The notes under the pieces were generated by a model. It saw only the letters and a program-made list of their open reading frames with translations, was not told where the DNA came from and ran no database searches. Made by a program: the position numbers and the translations under genes. A DNA stretch of 64,000 bases from Verrucomicrobiaceae bacterium (GTDB taxonomy: Bacteria > Verrucomicrobiota > Verrucomicrobiia > Verrucomicrobiales > Verrucomicrobiaceae): assembly GCA_016795465.1 (NCBI GenBank), contig JAEUHK010000059.1:1-64000 (forward strand). Direction: 5' to 3'. Shown in pieces: positions 17,128 through 25,800 of this stretch (positions are counted from its first letter, which is position 1; every line of letters begins with the position of its first letter).

Positions 17128-18834
17128 GTGAATCCTCTTTATCTCATCGACGCCATCGGACCGTTTTTTCACGATCACGATGCACGCACCATCAACTGGT
17201 CGAAGATCCCGTGGCACATCGTGCCGGTGAATGATGACGCGTGGTGGGCACGCGTGCGCGAGGAGCTGCGGCTGATCTGCGCCAAAGCCTCGTCGTGGGG
17301 CTTTAATGCTGTTTCGTTCGATGACGTGGCGCATCTCGCGGATCACGAATGGCTGGAGCCTGAGCTGCGAGAGCGTGTGAAGGCGTTTCGAGGCGAGTTT
17401 GCGGCCTGTTTCGAGGTTTGCGCGGAGTTTGGACTGCGGGTGTTTGTGACGATGGATGTGATGTCGCTGACGCCGGCGCTGAAAGCACGCGTGGGCACGG
17501 AAAAGGTCGCTTTTCTCGCTGGTATGCTCGATGCCTTCCTCGCGGACTTTCCGCAGGTGGCGGGTGTGATTGCCCGAATCGGCGAGGCGGATAGAAAAGG
17601 CGTTCACGATGAGTTTCGCAGCGAACTGACCATCCAAACGCCTTCACAGGCTCGTGAACTGCTCCAAGCCTTGCTTCCGGTGTTTGAGCGGCATCAGCGC
17701 ACGCTCGTCTTCCGCACCTGGACGGTCGGCGCGTATCCCATCGGCGATCTGATGTGGCATCGCGACACCTTTGAGCGTGTGTTTGGCGGCCTGGAGAGTG
17801 ATTCGCTCGTCGTCTCGATGAAATACGGCGAGAGCGATTTCTTCCGCTACCTGCCGCTGAACAAGAATTTCTTCCGCACGAAGGTGAAGAAGATCGTCGA
17901 GTTCCAAACGCGGCGTGAATACGAGGGCTGCGGTGAGTATCCGAGCTTCGTCGGCTGGGAGTATGAGCGGTATGTGCGCGAGCTACGCCAATCGCCCGAT
18001 GTGATCGGCTGCATGGTGTGGTGCCAGACCGGCGGCTGGGTGCCGTTTCGACGGCTCGCCTTCCTCGATGCCGAGGCGCTGTGGATCGACCTGAACACCT
18101 TTGTGACCATTCACGTCATGCTCGGAAGCCTTGTCGAAAGCGCCGTGCGAGCCTTTGCTGAAGAACGCGGCCTTCCCAATGCCCGTGCCTTGCTGGAACT
18201 GCTGCGGCTGAGTGATGAAGTTGTGCGCGAGTTGCTCTACACGGAGGAGTTTGCGCGGCAGAAGCTCTTTTTTCGCCGCGTGCGCATCCCGCCGCAGCTT
18301 CAGGTGTATTGGGGAAACATCTTCATCAATCACAGCATCAAGAAGCTGCTCACGCACTTCGTGAGGGAGCCGGAAGGAGCTTTGCGGGCCGCGGCGAGGT
18401 GCCTGGATCGTCTCGATCAGATGCTGGCGCTCGCTCCGCAGGCCGGTGTGCCGGTGGAGGACATTCAATTCATGCGCGATACCTTCCGGCTGCTCGCTCT
18501 GGCTCGTGAATACTACTTCACCGAGTTCACACCCGAGCTGGAAGCCAGGCTGCGCGAAGCGAAACGCGACTACAAAGCACGGTGGCCGAAACGCGGCCTG
18601 CATGCCCGCTACCGCGTCAAAATGGATTTCAAACCCTTCTGGCTGAAGCGCCGCTACCTCGGCTGGGCGCTGGAGCTCGTCCTGCGCCGCCGCCGTGGCT
18701 ACCGGATCATCGACCGCCTGCTCACCCTGCACCTGCTGTCGATGATCTATCGTCTGATTGCCTGGAAACGCCCGCACTGGATCCCCGGCTTCGCCAAGGA
18801 AAGCGCGATGGGCGTGGACGTGGTCTTCCGGTGA
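17128..18834 (+). CDS. Large cytoplasmic protein, possibly glycoside-hydrolase-like TIM barrel (GH67-like)
   Basis: The GTG at 17128 (reading VNPLYLIDAIGPFF) is preferred; an ATG at 17089 adds 13 residues unlike the rest. The 568-residue product has no signal peptide. The first two-thirds alternate beta-strand and helix like a (beta/alpha)8 barrel: WGFNAVSFDDVAHLAD, GLRVFVTMDVMS, VAGVIARIGEAD and TLVFRTWTVG. The IGEAD acid and the DD pair could be catalytic. The pattern recalls GH67 alpha-glucuronidases, but I cannot confirm it. The C-terminal third is helical and rich in Arg and Trp. It is divergent from the TPR/giant-protein unit, and its stop codon directly abuts that of the convergent ArsR-like gene. 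Confidence 0.7.
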   Translation: MNPLYLIDAIGPFFHDHDARTINWSKIPWHIVPVNDDAWWARVREELRLICAKASSWGFNAVSFDDVAHLADHEWLEPELRERVKAFRGEFAACFEVCAEFGLRVFVTMDVMSLTPALKARVGTEKVAFLAGMLDAFLADFPQVAGVIARIGEADRKGVHDEFRSELTIQTPSQARELLQALLPVFERHQRTLVFRTWTVGAYPIGDLMWHRDTFERVFGGLESDSLVVSMKYGESDFFRYLPLNKNFFRTKVKKIVEFQTRREYEGCGEYPSFVGWEYERYVRELRQSPDVIGCMVWCQTGGWVPFRRLAFLDAEALWIDLNTFVTIHVMLGSLVESAVRAFAEERGLPNARALLELLRLSDEVVRELLYTEEFARQKLFFRRVRIPPQLQVYWGNIFINHSIKKLLTHFVREPEGALRAAARCLDRLDQMLALAPQAGVPVEDIQFMRDTFRLLALAREYYFTEFTPELEARLREAKRDYKARWPKRGLHARYRVKMDFKPFWLKRRYLGWALELVLRRRRGYRIIDRLLTLHLLSMIYRLIAWKRPHWIPGFAKESAMGVDVVFR

Positions 18835-19221
18835 TTACTTCTTTGCCGTCTTTTTCTTCGCGGTTGCCTTCTTCGGCTTCTTGGCGGTTTTGGGATGGCG
18901 CAGGGCGTGGAGCTTCTTTTCGTCGGCGCGGGTAGGTTCGTCCTTTTTGGAGCCTATTTTGAAGTGGCTGAAGAGCCGGGCGAGCAGTGCGGCGTGCTTG
19001 TGCTTGATCTTGAGGTGGGCGCCCTGTTTGCCGGTCTTGATGAGGCCGACGGCGACGAGCTGCTTCAGGTGCGCAGCAAGGTCGGCATCGCCGATGGCGA
19101 GGAGGACACGCAGCTCTGGCACGGTGATTTTATGCTCCTGCACGAGGTGGAGAAGGCGCAGGCGGGCGGGATCGGCGAGGGCGGTGACAAACGGGAGGAG
19201 AGTGGTCATGGTGGCTGCCAT
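18835..19221 (-). CDS. ArsR-like winged-helix regulator with lysine-rich histone-H1-like tail
   Basis: About 128 residues from MAATMTTLLPF (a second Met four codons later is equally possible; neither has a strong ribosome binding site). Residues about 12-75 form an ArsR-type winged helix: LADPARLRLLHLVQEHKITVPELRVLLAI, then DADLAAHLKQLVAVGLIKTGKQG. No metal-binding cysteines of the ArsR/SmtB type are present. The last 20 residues are a run of Lys, Ala and Pro (TAKKPKKATAKKK), like the tails of histone H1 and some bacterial DNA-compacting proteins. It lies 76 bases downstream of btaB on the same strand. A role in regulating btaAB or in general DNA binding is open. Confidence 0.75.
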   Translation of the reverse strand: MAATMTTLLPFVTALADPARLRLLHLVQEHKITVPELRVLLAIGDADLAAHLKQLVAVGLIKTGKQGAHLKIKHKHAALLARLFSHFKIGSKKDEPTRADEKKLHALRHPKTAKKPKKATAKKKTAKK

Positions 19222-19264
19222 GCTTCGCCGAGAAGAGAGCCGGGCGGCAAGCGAAATGGCGAAA

Positions 19265-19280
19265 GTGACAAAATCGTCAC
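19265..19280. promoter_or_regulatory. Inverted repeat GTGAC-N6-GTCAC upstream of the ArsR-like gene
   Basis: In the 76-base spacer between btaB and the ArsR-like gene lies a 5-base inverted repeat GTGAC (19265-19269) and GTCAC (19276-19280) around AAAATC. ArsR-family proteins commonly autoregulate through imperfect palindromes near their promoters, so this is a candidate operator. Arms of five bases are short enough to arise by chance. Confidence 0.3.
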
Positions 19281-19297
19281 CACAAAGCCCGGCAGAC

Positions 19298-19903
19298 TCA
19301 TGAGCGCTTTCGCCCGATGAACATGCCGTAATGCCAGAGGCCGAGGTAGGCGGGGTGGCGTGTGTCGCTAAGCGGGGTGAAACGCTGGCGCAGCAGCGGC
19401 CAGAGATGTCCCTGCATGCGGACGTGGTTGCGGCGCATCCACTTTTCGAACCACGAGGTTTCGGTGTGATAAAAATCGACAACGGCGATGATGCCGTCGG
19501 GGTTCAAATCGGCGGCGGCAGTCTCGATGGCACGCTCCCAGCCGGGATTGAACATGCTGAGGGCATAAGAGCAGAGGATGAGATCGAAGCCTCCTGCCGG
19601 GGTGTCGTAGGCTCGCTGCACGAGTTGCACGCCATGGGTGCGCTGTTTGGCGATGCGGAGCATGTCCACGCTCAGGTCGAGACCGGTGATGGAGGCCTCG
19701 GGGAAGGCGGCGCGGAGGACATTCAAGTTTCGTCCGGTGCCGCAGCCCACCTCGAGGATGCTTTGCGGCCGGATGAAGCCCGCCGCACGATGAATGACGG
19801 CATCGCGGCCGAAGAGGAAGCTCCAGCGCGTGGCATCGTAAATGCGGGAGTGGAGGGCGTAGTAGCCTTGAAGGGTCTCGTGGGGTGCGGTGACGGCGTT
19901 CAT
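19298..19903 (-). CDS. btaB: BtaB-like S-adenosylmethionine methyltransferase (betaine-lipid synthesis)
   Basis: Class I SAM-dependent methyltransferase, 201 residues. The SAM-binding motif I is SILEVGCGTGRNLNVL (around residues 48-63), followed by the acidic ITGLDLSVDML strand end. In BtaB this enzyme adds three methyl groups to diacylglycerylhomoserine to make the betaine lipid DGTS at the membrane. The assignment rests mainly on the adjacent btaA, whose TGA overlaps this ATG in an ATGA junction, and on a length close to known BtaB (about 210). On sequence alone it could be another lipid methyltransferase. Start chosen at MNAVTAPHETLQGYYALHSRIYD, where homology-like sequence begins. Confidence 0.85.
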   Translation of the reverse strand: MNAVTAPHETLQGYYALHSRIYDATRWSFLFGRDAVIHRAAGFIRPQSILEVGCGTGRNLNVLRAAFPEASITGLDLSVDMLRIAKQRTHGVQLVQRAYDTPAGGFDLILCSYALSMFNPGWERAIETAAADLNPDGIIAVVDFYHTETSWFEKWMRRNHVRMQGHLWPLLRQRFTPLSDTRHPAYLGLWHYGMFIGRKRS

Positions 19904-21078
19904 GGCAGGATCTCGGCGAAGTGGGTGCTGCCGTAGGTTCCCACGCGGTCGAGCGGATGGAGTCGCGTGGTGATTTCGGGATGAAAACGAAGACGCGCAC
20001 GGATGTCCGCCGGGATGAAATCGACATCGAGTCCGGCGCTTCGCATCAGGATTTTCGCGCCGGAGCGGCTGTTGGCAAAAATGAGCTCCCACTCCTCGCG
20101 CAGCGCGTCGAGGTCATGCGCGGCGAGCCAGTCCTGATGGTCGAGCAGCACGAAGTGGGAGTATTCACCCGGATGCTCGCGGAGGAAATTCGAGATCGTG
20201 GTGGTGCAGGGCTTGAGACGATGCAGACGCTCGCGCAACGCGGGCTGATGCTCGTGACGGAGGTAGTTCGGACAGCAGGTGAAGGAGTAGCTGCCGGTGA
20301 TGTACACACGCCAGAAGTAATTGTCCGCCATGGGCAGCTCGGTGAAGACATGGCGCATCTTGTCCTTCACATAGCCGCTGAGGCCGCCGGGATAGCTGTC
20401 CTGGATGAGCTTGATCTGCGGACGTGGCACGCCGAGCAGCGTCATGAGCGCGGGCTGGCGCACGAGCCAGTCAATGAAGCCGGTCCACACCTCGCGCTCG
20501 ATCATTTCCCAGGCGGCGCGTTGTGCCTCGAGGCTACGGGCATCAAGGAGGGCGAGCGCGAAGTTTTTGATGTTCGGCTTGAGGCGGAAAAGCGCCTGTC
20601 CCATGACCCACGCGGCGATGCCGGAGGTGCCGTGGTAGTAAAAAGACTTCTTCATGCTGCCGGGATGGAAGAAGCCGATGCGCCGATCCCAGAACGTTTG
20701 CGCGGCGGGGCTCAGAGTGCCTCGAACCTCCGCATAGAGTGTTTTGTGAAAGCGATGCGAGCCGATGCCGAACATCTCGAAGAGATCATCAAAGCCGCCG
20801 CGGGCAATGAGGGCCATCTTCAGCTCCAGCAGCGCGTTCTGGCGGAAGTTCACATCAATGGCATGGATCTCCGCGGGATCATCGAGGAGGTAGTCGAGCG
20901 CATTGCAGCCGGCGCTGGTGATCATGACGACCTTGCTCGTGGCATCGAGGCCGAGCATCTGCCGGTCGAGGCGCGGGTCTTCCCAAGCGCAGTTGTAGAT
21001 CAGGTTGGAGCCGTGGACGTGCTTGAAGACGATGTCGTGAGCGGCTTTGACGAGCGGACGAGTGGCGTGATGAACCAT
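19900..21078 (-). CDS. btaA: BtaA, S-adenosylmethionine:diacylglycerol 3-amino-3-carboxypropyltransferase (DUF3419)
   Basis: First enzyme of betaine-lipid synthesis: it moves the 3-amino-3-carboxypropyl group of SAM to diacylglycerol, giving diacylglycerylhomoserine. The 392-residue protein carries the DUF3419 signature NLIYNCAWEDPRLDRQML near the N-terminus, the SAM-site segment MITSAGCNALDYLL, the EIHAIDVNFRQNALLELK strand-helix and the HFVLLDHQDWL segment. Length agrees with bacterial BtaA (about 400). The gene is coupled to btaB through an ATGA overlap, forming a complete two-gene route to DGTS. In other bacteria these phosphorus-free lipids replace phospholipids when phosphate is scarce. 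PhoB control is not shown here. Confidence 0.9.
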   Translation of the reverse strand: MVHHATRPLVKAAHDIVFKHVHGSNLIYNCAWEDPRLDRQMLGLDATSKVVMITSAGCNALDYLLDDPAEIHAIDVNFRQNALLELKMALIARGGFDDLFEMFGIGSHRFHKTLYAEVRGTLSPAAQTFWDRRIGFFHPGSMKKSFYYHGTSGIAAWVMGQALFRLKPNIKNFALALLDARSLEAQRAAWEMIEREVWTGFIDWLVRQPALMTLLGVPRPQIKLIQDSYPGGLSGYVKDKMRHVFTELPMADNYFWRVYITGSYSFTCCPNYLRHEHQPALRERLHRLKPCTTTISNFLREHPGEYSHFVLLDHQDWLAAHDLDALREEWELIFANSRSGAKILMRSAGLDVDFIPADIRARLRFHPEITTRLHPLDRVGTYGSTHFAEILP

Positions 21079-21134
21079 CGCTCAACAAAACAAGCAGGCG
21101 TGCGCCTGGCGAATGCTGCCGTGGAGCACTTTCG

Positions 21135-22850
21135 TCACCTGGCGAGCTTCAGGAAGGCCATCTCTTCATCGAGCAACAGGCCTTCCGGCACCTTCTCGGC
21201 AATCTGGAAAGCCTCGGCAGGTTTGCCAGTCGTGGCGAGGAGTCCGCTGAGAACAGCACGGCGCCCAGGCGGCATGCCATCGGCTTTGAGGTGGCTGCTC
21301 ATGACTTGGTCCAATGTACCGCGATCTCCGAGACGATAGGCGGCGAGGGCGCGGAAGAGCGCCGGCGACTTGGTGGCATCGGAAAGCACGACTTCCATTT
21401 CCTCGCCGAGCAGCAGTCGCAGGTAGGCGAGCTCTTCGGCGATCTGTGCATTGGCGGGATTCATCTCCTGGAGGCCGCGAGTGACTTCGAGCAAGGCCCG
21501 CGTGTCCTTTGAGCTCTCGGCGATGGTTTTGGCATGCAGCAGGAATTCCGAGCGACGTGCCTCGACGGCGGTGGCGAGGTGCAAAAGGCCTTCGAGCGCG
21601 AGCTCCGGCATTCCTAGACGCTCGCTGAGACCGGCGGCGAGCTCGAGCTCCTCGAACTCTCGGGCGGCGATGGCGGACTCGATGGCAAAGCCGAGCTGGC
21701 GGCGGGATTCCTTCATGTCGGGCTGTAGATGACTCTCGGCATCGGCGAGCCAGATGGAGACGAGGGTGTTGGAAACGGGCGGGCGCTTGCTGGGGAGAGC
21801 CTGCTTCATCTCCTGCCAGCGGCCTTCACCGGCGAGAGCCTTGATGAGCGCGGTGAAGAGCGGACGCGAGGACATGGCGAGTTGCGGCGGGACGATCTTG
21901 AGCAGCAAGGCGTGCTCGTGATGCGCGGCGAGCCACGCGGCCATCTCGACGAGCGTGCCGGCCTTCTCGGTTTCAAAGCGTGAGACCTCGCGGCGGATCA
22001 ATTCGTCCTTTTGCTCCGGAAAGAAGCGGATGAGGGCGCTGACAATGTCGAGCCGGACGCCGAGATCGGCATGCGGATGACCTTCGACGATAGGGAGCAG
22101 ACGCTTCGCATCTTCGGCGGTGAGCCGCGCATCCCGCAGGATGGCACGCGCGGCGGCGATGCCGACAGGCGGCGGGAGATGGCAGAGCGCCCAGAGCTCG
22201 GTCCATGACTGGTTGCGATACTCCGGGAAGGCGCTGCGGCTGTTTTCGATGGCAAACTCAAGCCGGGCCTCCGGCGAGTCTTTGTCGAGAAGACGTGCTT
22301 TGCGGGCGGAATCGACGGCTGCGGTCGTCTGACCTTCGGCAGCTTGCAGGCGGGCAAGCATCGCGAGCGCCTCGGGAGTGCTGGCGGCTTCGGCGGGCAG
22401 AGCAGCATGCACGCGGCGAGCTTCATCAACGCGGCCGAGCTCGACGAGGCAGGTACCGTAGAGCAACTGGTCCTCGATGGAGAGCGGCTGCTTTGTGGCG
22501 AGCAGGCGGAGGTGGTAGGCGAGCTCACGACGATCACCCTTCACGAGCTTCAAATACTGGATGATGGCGTGAAGCACCCCCGGTTCCTCCGGCGAGAGGT
22601 TTCGTGCCTCGATGAGCTCGGCGATGGCATGGCCCATGTCATCGGCCTCCATGGAAACGACGGCCTCGCGAGCATGTGAACGTGCCCAGGCATCCCGCAG
22701 CGCGGTGCGGGCAGGACGCCAGACGATACCTGCGACGACAACAAGGCCGACGACGGCGATCAGCCACACGCTGAATCGTCCAAGCACCGGCACCTTGGGC
22801 TGGTGATACTCGACCGGTGTATCATTTTGAGGCTGGAAGTCGAAGGACAT
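21135..22850 (-). CDS. Membrane-anchored TPR-type repeat protein at end of TPS operon
   Basis: A 571-residue protein: a short cytoplasmic N-terminus, one transmembrane helix at about residues 27-45 (FSVWLIAVVGLVVVAGIVW), then a long all-helical domain of degenerate TPR-like repeats (for example ALAMLARLQAAEGQTTAAVDSARKA). The topology places the repeats in the periplasm. It is the last gene of the minus-strand TPS run, 45 bases after the stop of the giant haemagglutinin gene, with a dispersed repeat in that gap. A scaffold or assembly role for the secretion system is inferred from position only. Confidence 0.75.
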   Translation of the reverse strand: MSFDFQPQNDTPVEYHQPKVPVLGRFSVWLIAVVGLVVVAGIVWRPARTALRDAWARSHAREAVVSMEADDMGHAIAELIEARNLSPEEPGVLHAIIQYLKLVKGDRRELAYHLRLLATKQPLSIEDQLLYGTCLVELGRVDEARRVHAALPAEAASTPEALAMLARLQAAEGQTTAAVDSARKARLLDKDSPEARLEFAIENSRSAFPEYRNQSWTELWALCHLPPPVGIAAARAILRDARLTAEDAKRLLPIVEGHPHADLGVRLDIVSALIRFFPEQKDELIRREVSRFETEKAGTLVEMAAWLAAHHEHALLLKIVPPQLAMSSRPLFTALIKALAGEGRWQEMKQALPSKRPPVSNTLVSIWLADAESHLQPDMKESRRQLGFAIESAIAAREFEELELAAGLSERLGMPELALEGLLHLATAVEARRSEFLLHAKTIAESSKDTRALLEVTRGLQEMNPANAQIAEELAYLRLLLGEEMEVVLSDATKSPALFRALAAYRLGDRGTLDQVMSSHLKADGMPPGRRAVLSGLLATTGKPAEAFQIAEKVPEGLLLDEEMAFLKLAR

Positions 22851-22863
22851 GAGGGGAAATGAT

Positions 22864-22890
22864 GAATGACGAATGCCGAAGGACGAATGA
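22864..22890. repeat. Dispersed spacer repeat, GAATGACGAATG family, copy 1
   Basis: A 27-base copy of a short dispersed repeat starting GAATGACGAATG and ending GGACGAATGA, in the spacer between the TPR gene and the haemagglutinin gene. It matches the copy at 34980-35006 at 25 of 27 positions. It contains no gene. Repeats of this type often give spurious 'FVIRHSSF'-like peptides in Verrucomicrobia and Planctomycetes genomes (from memory). Confidence 0.8.
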
Positions 22891-22895
22891 GTGGG

Positions 22896-25800
22896 TTATT
22901 CGGCACCGCCGCGGCGTTTGCGCTCGTCTTCGTCACTGGTGCCTTCACCGCCGCCGTAGCCGAGGATCTCGACAGTGATGACGGAGGGTGTTTGAGAGTC
23001 TTGCTTGGTCTCCTGGGTCTGCTTGGCGGCCTGCTGTGCGGCGGGAGAGTTGCTGGTGGCAGCAGTGGCGGCCGCGGCGCTGGCGAGACCACCAAGCGAC
23101 GGCGTGGCGACGGATGGAGCGGCGGCAGAACCGGCACTCGTGCCTCCCACGGAGATGTTTGCGGCATTCAGCACGACGGCGGCGGCGATGTTGAGATTGC
23201 CCGTGGCACGAATGCCGGCATCGCCCGCATCCACCGCACCGATGGGCGCGATCAGATCAACATTGCCCGGACGCACGCCCGCGACGGTGGCAAGCACGCC
23301 AATGCCACCACCCGTGGCGAGACCAGCGAGGTCCGTGGCCACGGCAGCACTCGATGGATCAATGATGACGCGGGTGGGCGGTGCGGACTGGACCGTCTTG
23401 GACGATGAACCAGCGGCGATGTCGCCGATGCTCGACCAGATGGTGATGTCGCCACCGCGGAGGGTGAAGATACGAGCGATGCCGATGCTAACGTCGTCAT
23501 TGGCAAAGACAGAGATATTGCCGCCCGACTCGGAGATGATGCCAGGAGGCGCGAGCGTCTCGCCGAGCACAGTGGAGGCAAGTTGTAGGCCACCACCGGG
23601 GGCGAAGATGCTGATGTCTCCGCCGCTCTTGGTGCGCACATCGCGTGCCTGGGTGTAGATGCTGCCGGTGCCAAAGAGAGGCACATCCCGCGCCGGGTCA
23701 TACGGCTGAGTGGCTCCTCCTGCAGCAATCGGGCCACCAATGATGGGTGGTCCGATCCCAATGACTGGTGGGGCATTAAAGAACAGGGCGTCAATAGCCT
23801 TGTCTCCAGCCGCGTAGGTGCCTGCATCAGGGCTATCAGGATTGTTTCGATCACGACCGGCGTTTCGCAGAGCCACGTAGAAAAGGCCGAGCGCGAGCTG
23901 TTTTTGCTGCTCGGAGGTCAAAGCGGGATTGTTGAGATCCACGAACGGCACTCCGAGCAATTCGGCGAGGTCCGCTAGATTTCGCGGTGTGCTGAAATCA
24001 GTGATCAACCGATTGAAATCGAGTTGGCTGCCGCCGAGCCCCGTTGCCACGCCTCCGAGGCCTGCGGCCAGCACAATGTCCGCGCCCTCAAAGGGCAGGA
24101 AGGGATTGCGGCCGTTGCCGATGCTGTTGATGCCGGTGCCGGTGCCGTCCGAATTGTTCGCGCCGGTGCCGAGATCGAGGTCACGACCGGCGAGCACTTG
24201 GAGCGTGCCAGGACCATTGATCTGGATGTCGCCTGCTTTCGGACGCTCCGTGGAGGAGGGCAGGTTGCCGGTGGCGACGGCTGCGGTGCGCAGCGGTGAG
24301 TTGGCATTGTAGGCAATGATGTCGCGTCCAGCGGAGACGAGCGTGAGATCACTGCTGCGGACATTTTGAATGTAGAACGCGATGTCGGAGATGTCGCGTG
24401 AGGCGAGGATGGAGGATGCTTTGCCGGAGAAGAGCGTGAGGCCGGAGATGTCGCCACCCGAGGCATAGATGCGCAGCGGAGAGGTGTCTGCGACGTGCAG
24501 CACACCCGGTGCATGGAGCTGCTGCTTGGCCTGCGTGGTAGCAAACTTGCCCGAAGTGGAGCCGGACTCGGTGAGCACGGTGTTCAGATTGTCGAGGAAA
24601 GTGGCGCTGGTGAGGCGTGCCGTGAGGTTGTTCACGGCGGTGGGCGCGGCAGGATTAAAGAAGGTCTCGTAATAGGAGTAAGGCTTCAGCACGCCGGGGA
24701 TCGAGGCGGGATTCGCGTCGGAGAGATTCACCGTGGCGGAGCGCCAGACGGTGGTCTGGCGGCCGGTGAGGATGGTGGAGGACACACCGGTGGGCACCAG
24801 GCCGTTCAGCGCCCCGGCGGCGAGCAACTCCAGCGTGCCGGTGGGTGAGGGAGACAGGTTCATGCGGCCGGCGAGCGAGATATCGCCGCTGAACGCGATG
24901 GCCTTCAACGTGCCCGGCATGAGCGTGGTCAGCGTCTCAAACGGAGCGACTGCCGTCTCGGCGAGGCGCAGCCACGGCTGGTAGGCCGACGCGGAGCTGG
25001 AGCTGAGCAGGAGGAGATCGCTGAGCCAGAGCGAGAGGATGGAGGAAGGCTCCGCGGTGCTGGCGAGCGTGGCTGCCTGACGAATCGTGACATCGCCACC
25101 GAGCGAGGCGACATTGACCGCGCTATCGGCCGAGTAGGTGGAGAAGTAGGTTTTATACCAGTGACGGTTCGTGAGGCCCTGCGGGAGCAGGAAAGTGTTC
25201 ACAGCAGGCCCGAGCAGCACATCACCGCGAGCGCTGACATCAAAGCTGCTCTTGCCAAGGAAGAGCGTGGTGGGCATCCAGGTGTCCTGCGGCTGCACGG
25301 CATTGCCGGAGGCCAGACGGCCAAGTGAGATGGAGCGCGTGGCATTCGTGGTGATGGCTCCACCGGCGGTCAGCGTGCCGGTGCCGCGCTCGACGTAGTA
25401 AATGCCGCCGTCGATGTTGCGACCGGACAGCACGGTGACATCACCACCGCCGAGTTCGAGCAATCCGGCGGCACTGGGCGTGCCGCGGGCAGCACGGGCA
25501 TTCGTCGGCGTATGGGCGCTGACGTTTTGCACATCGCGTCCGGCTTCGAGCACCACGTTTCCACCGCCGAGAGCGGCCACGCCGTCGAAGAAGTTGCTGA
25601 AGTTCACCCACCAGGTCGTGGAGGCTGCGACGTCGTTGATGCGCTGGATGCCGCTCTGGCGCACGTCGATGTTTCCGTAGTCCCCGGCGGCATTCACATA
25701 ACCGCGGCGCAGGAGCCAGTTGGTCGGGAGCTGGCGCGATGAATCCGCCACCAGCGTGCCAGCATCCCGCGTGAGATGCACGATGTCATTGCCTGCCTGC

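Noticed and set aside
19921-21339. 472-residue plus-strand frame across btaA
   Set aside because: It is antisense to the well-conserved BtaA and has no motif; the length reflects codon bias on the other strand.
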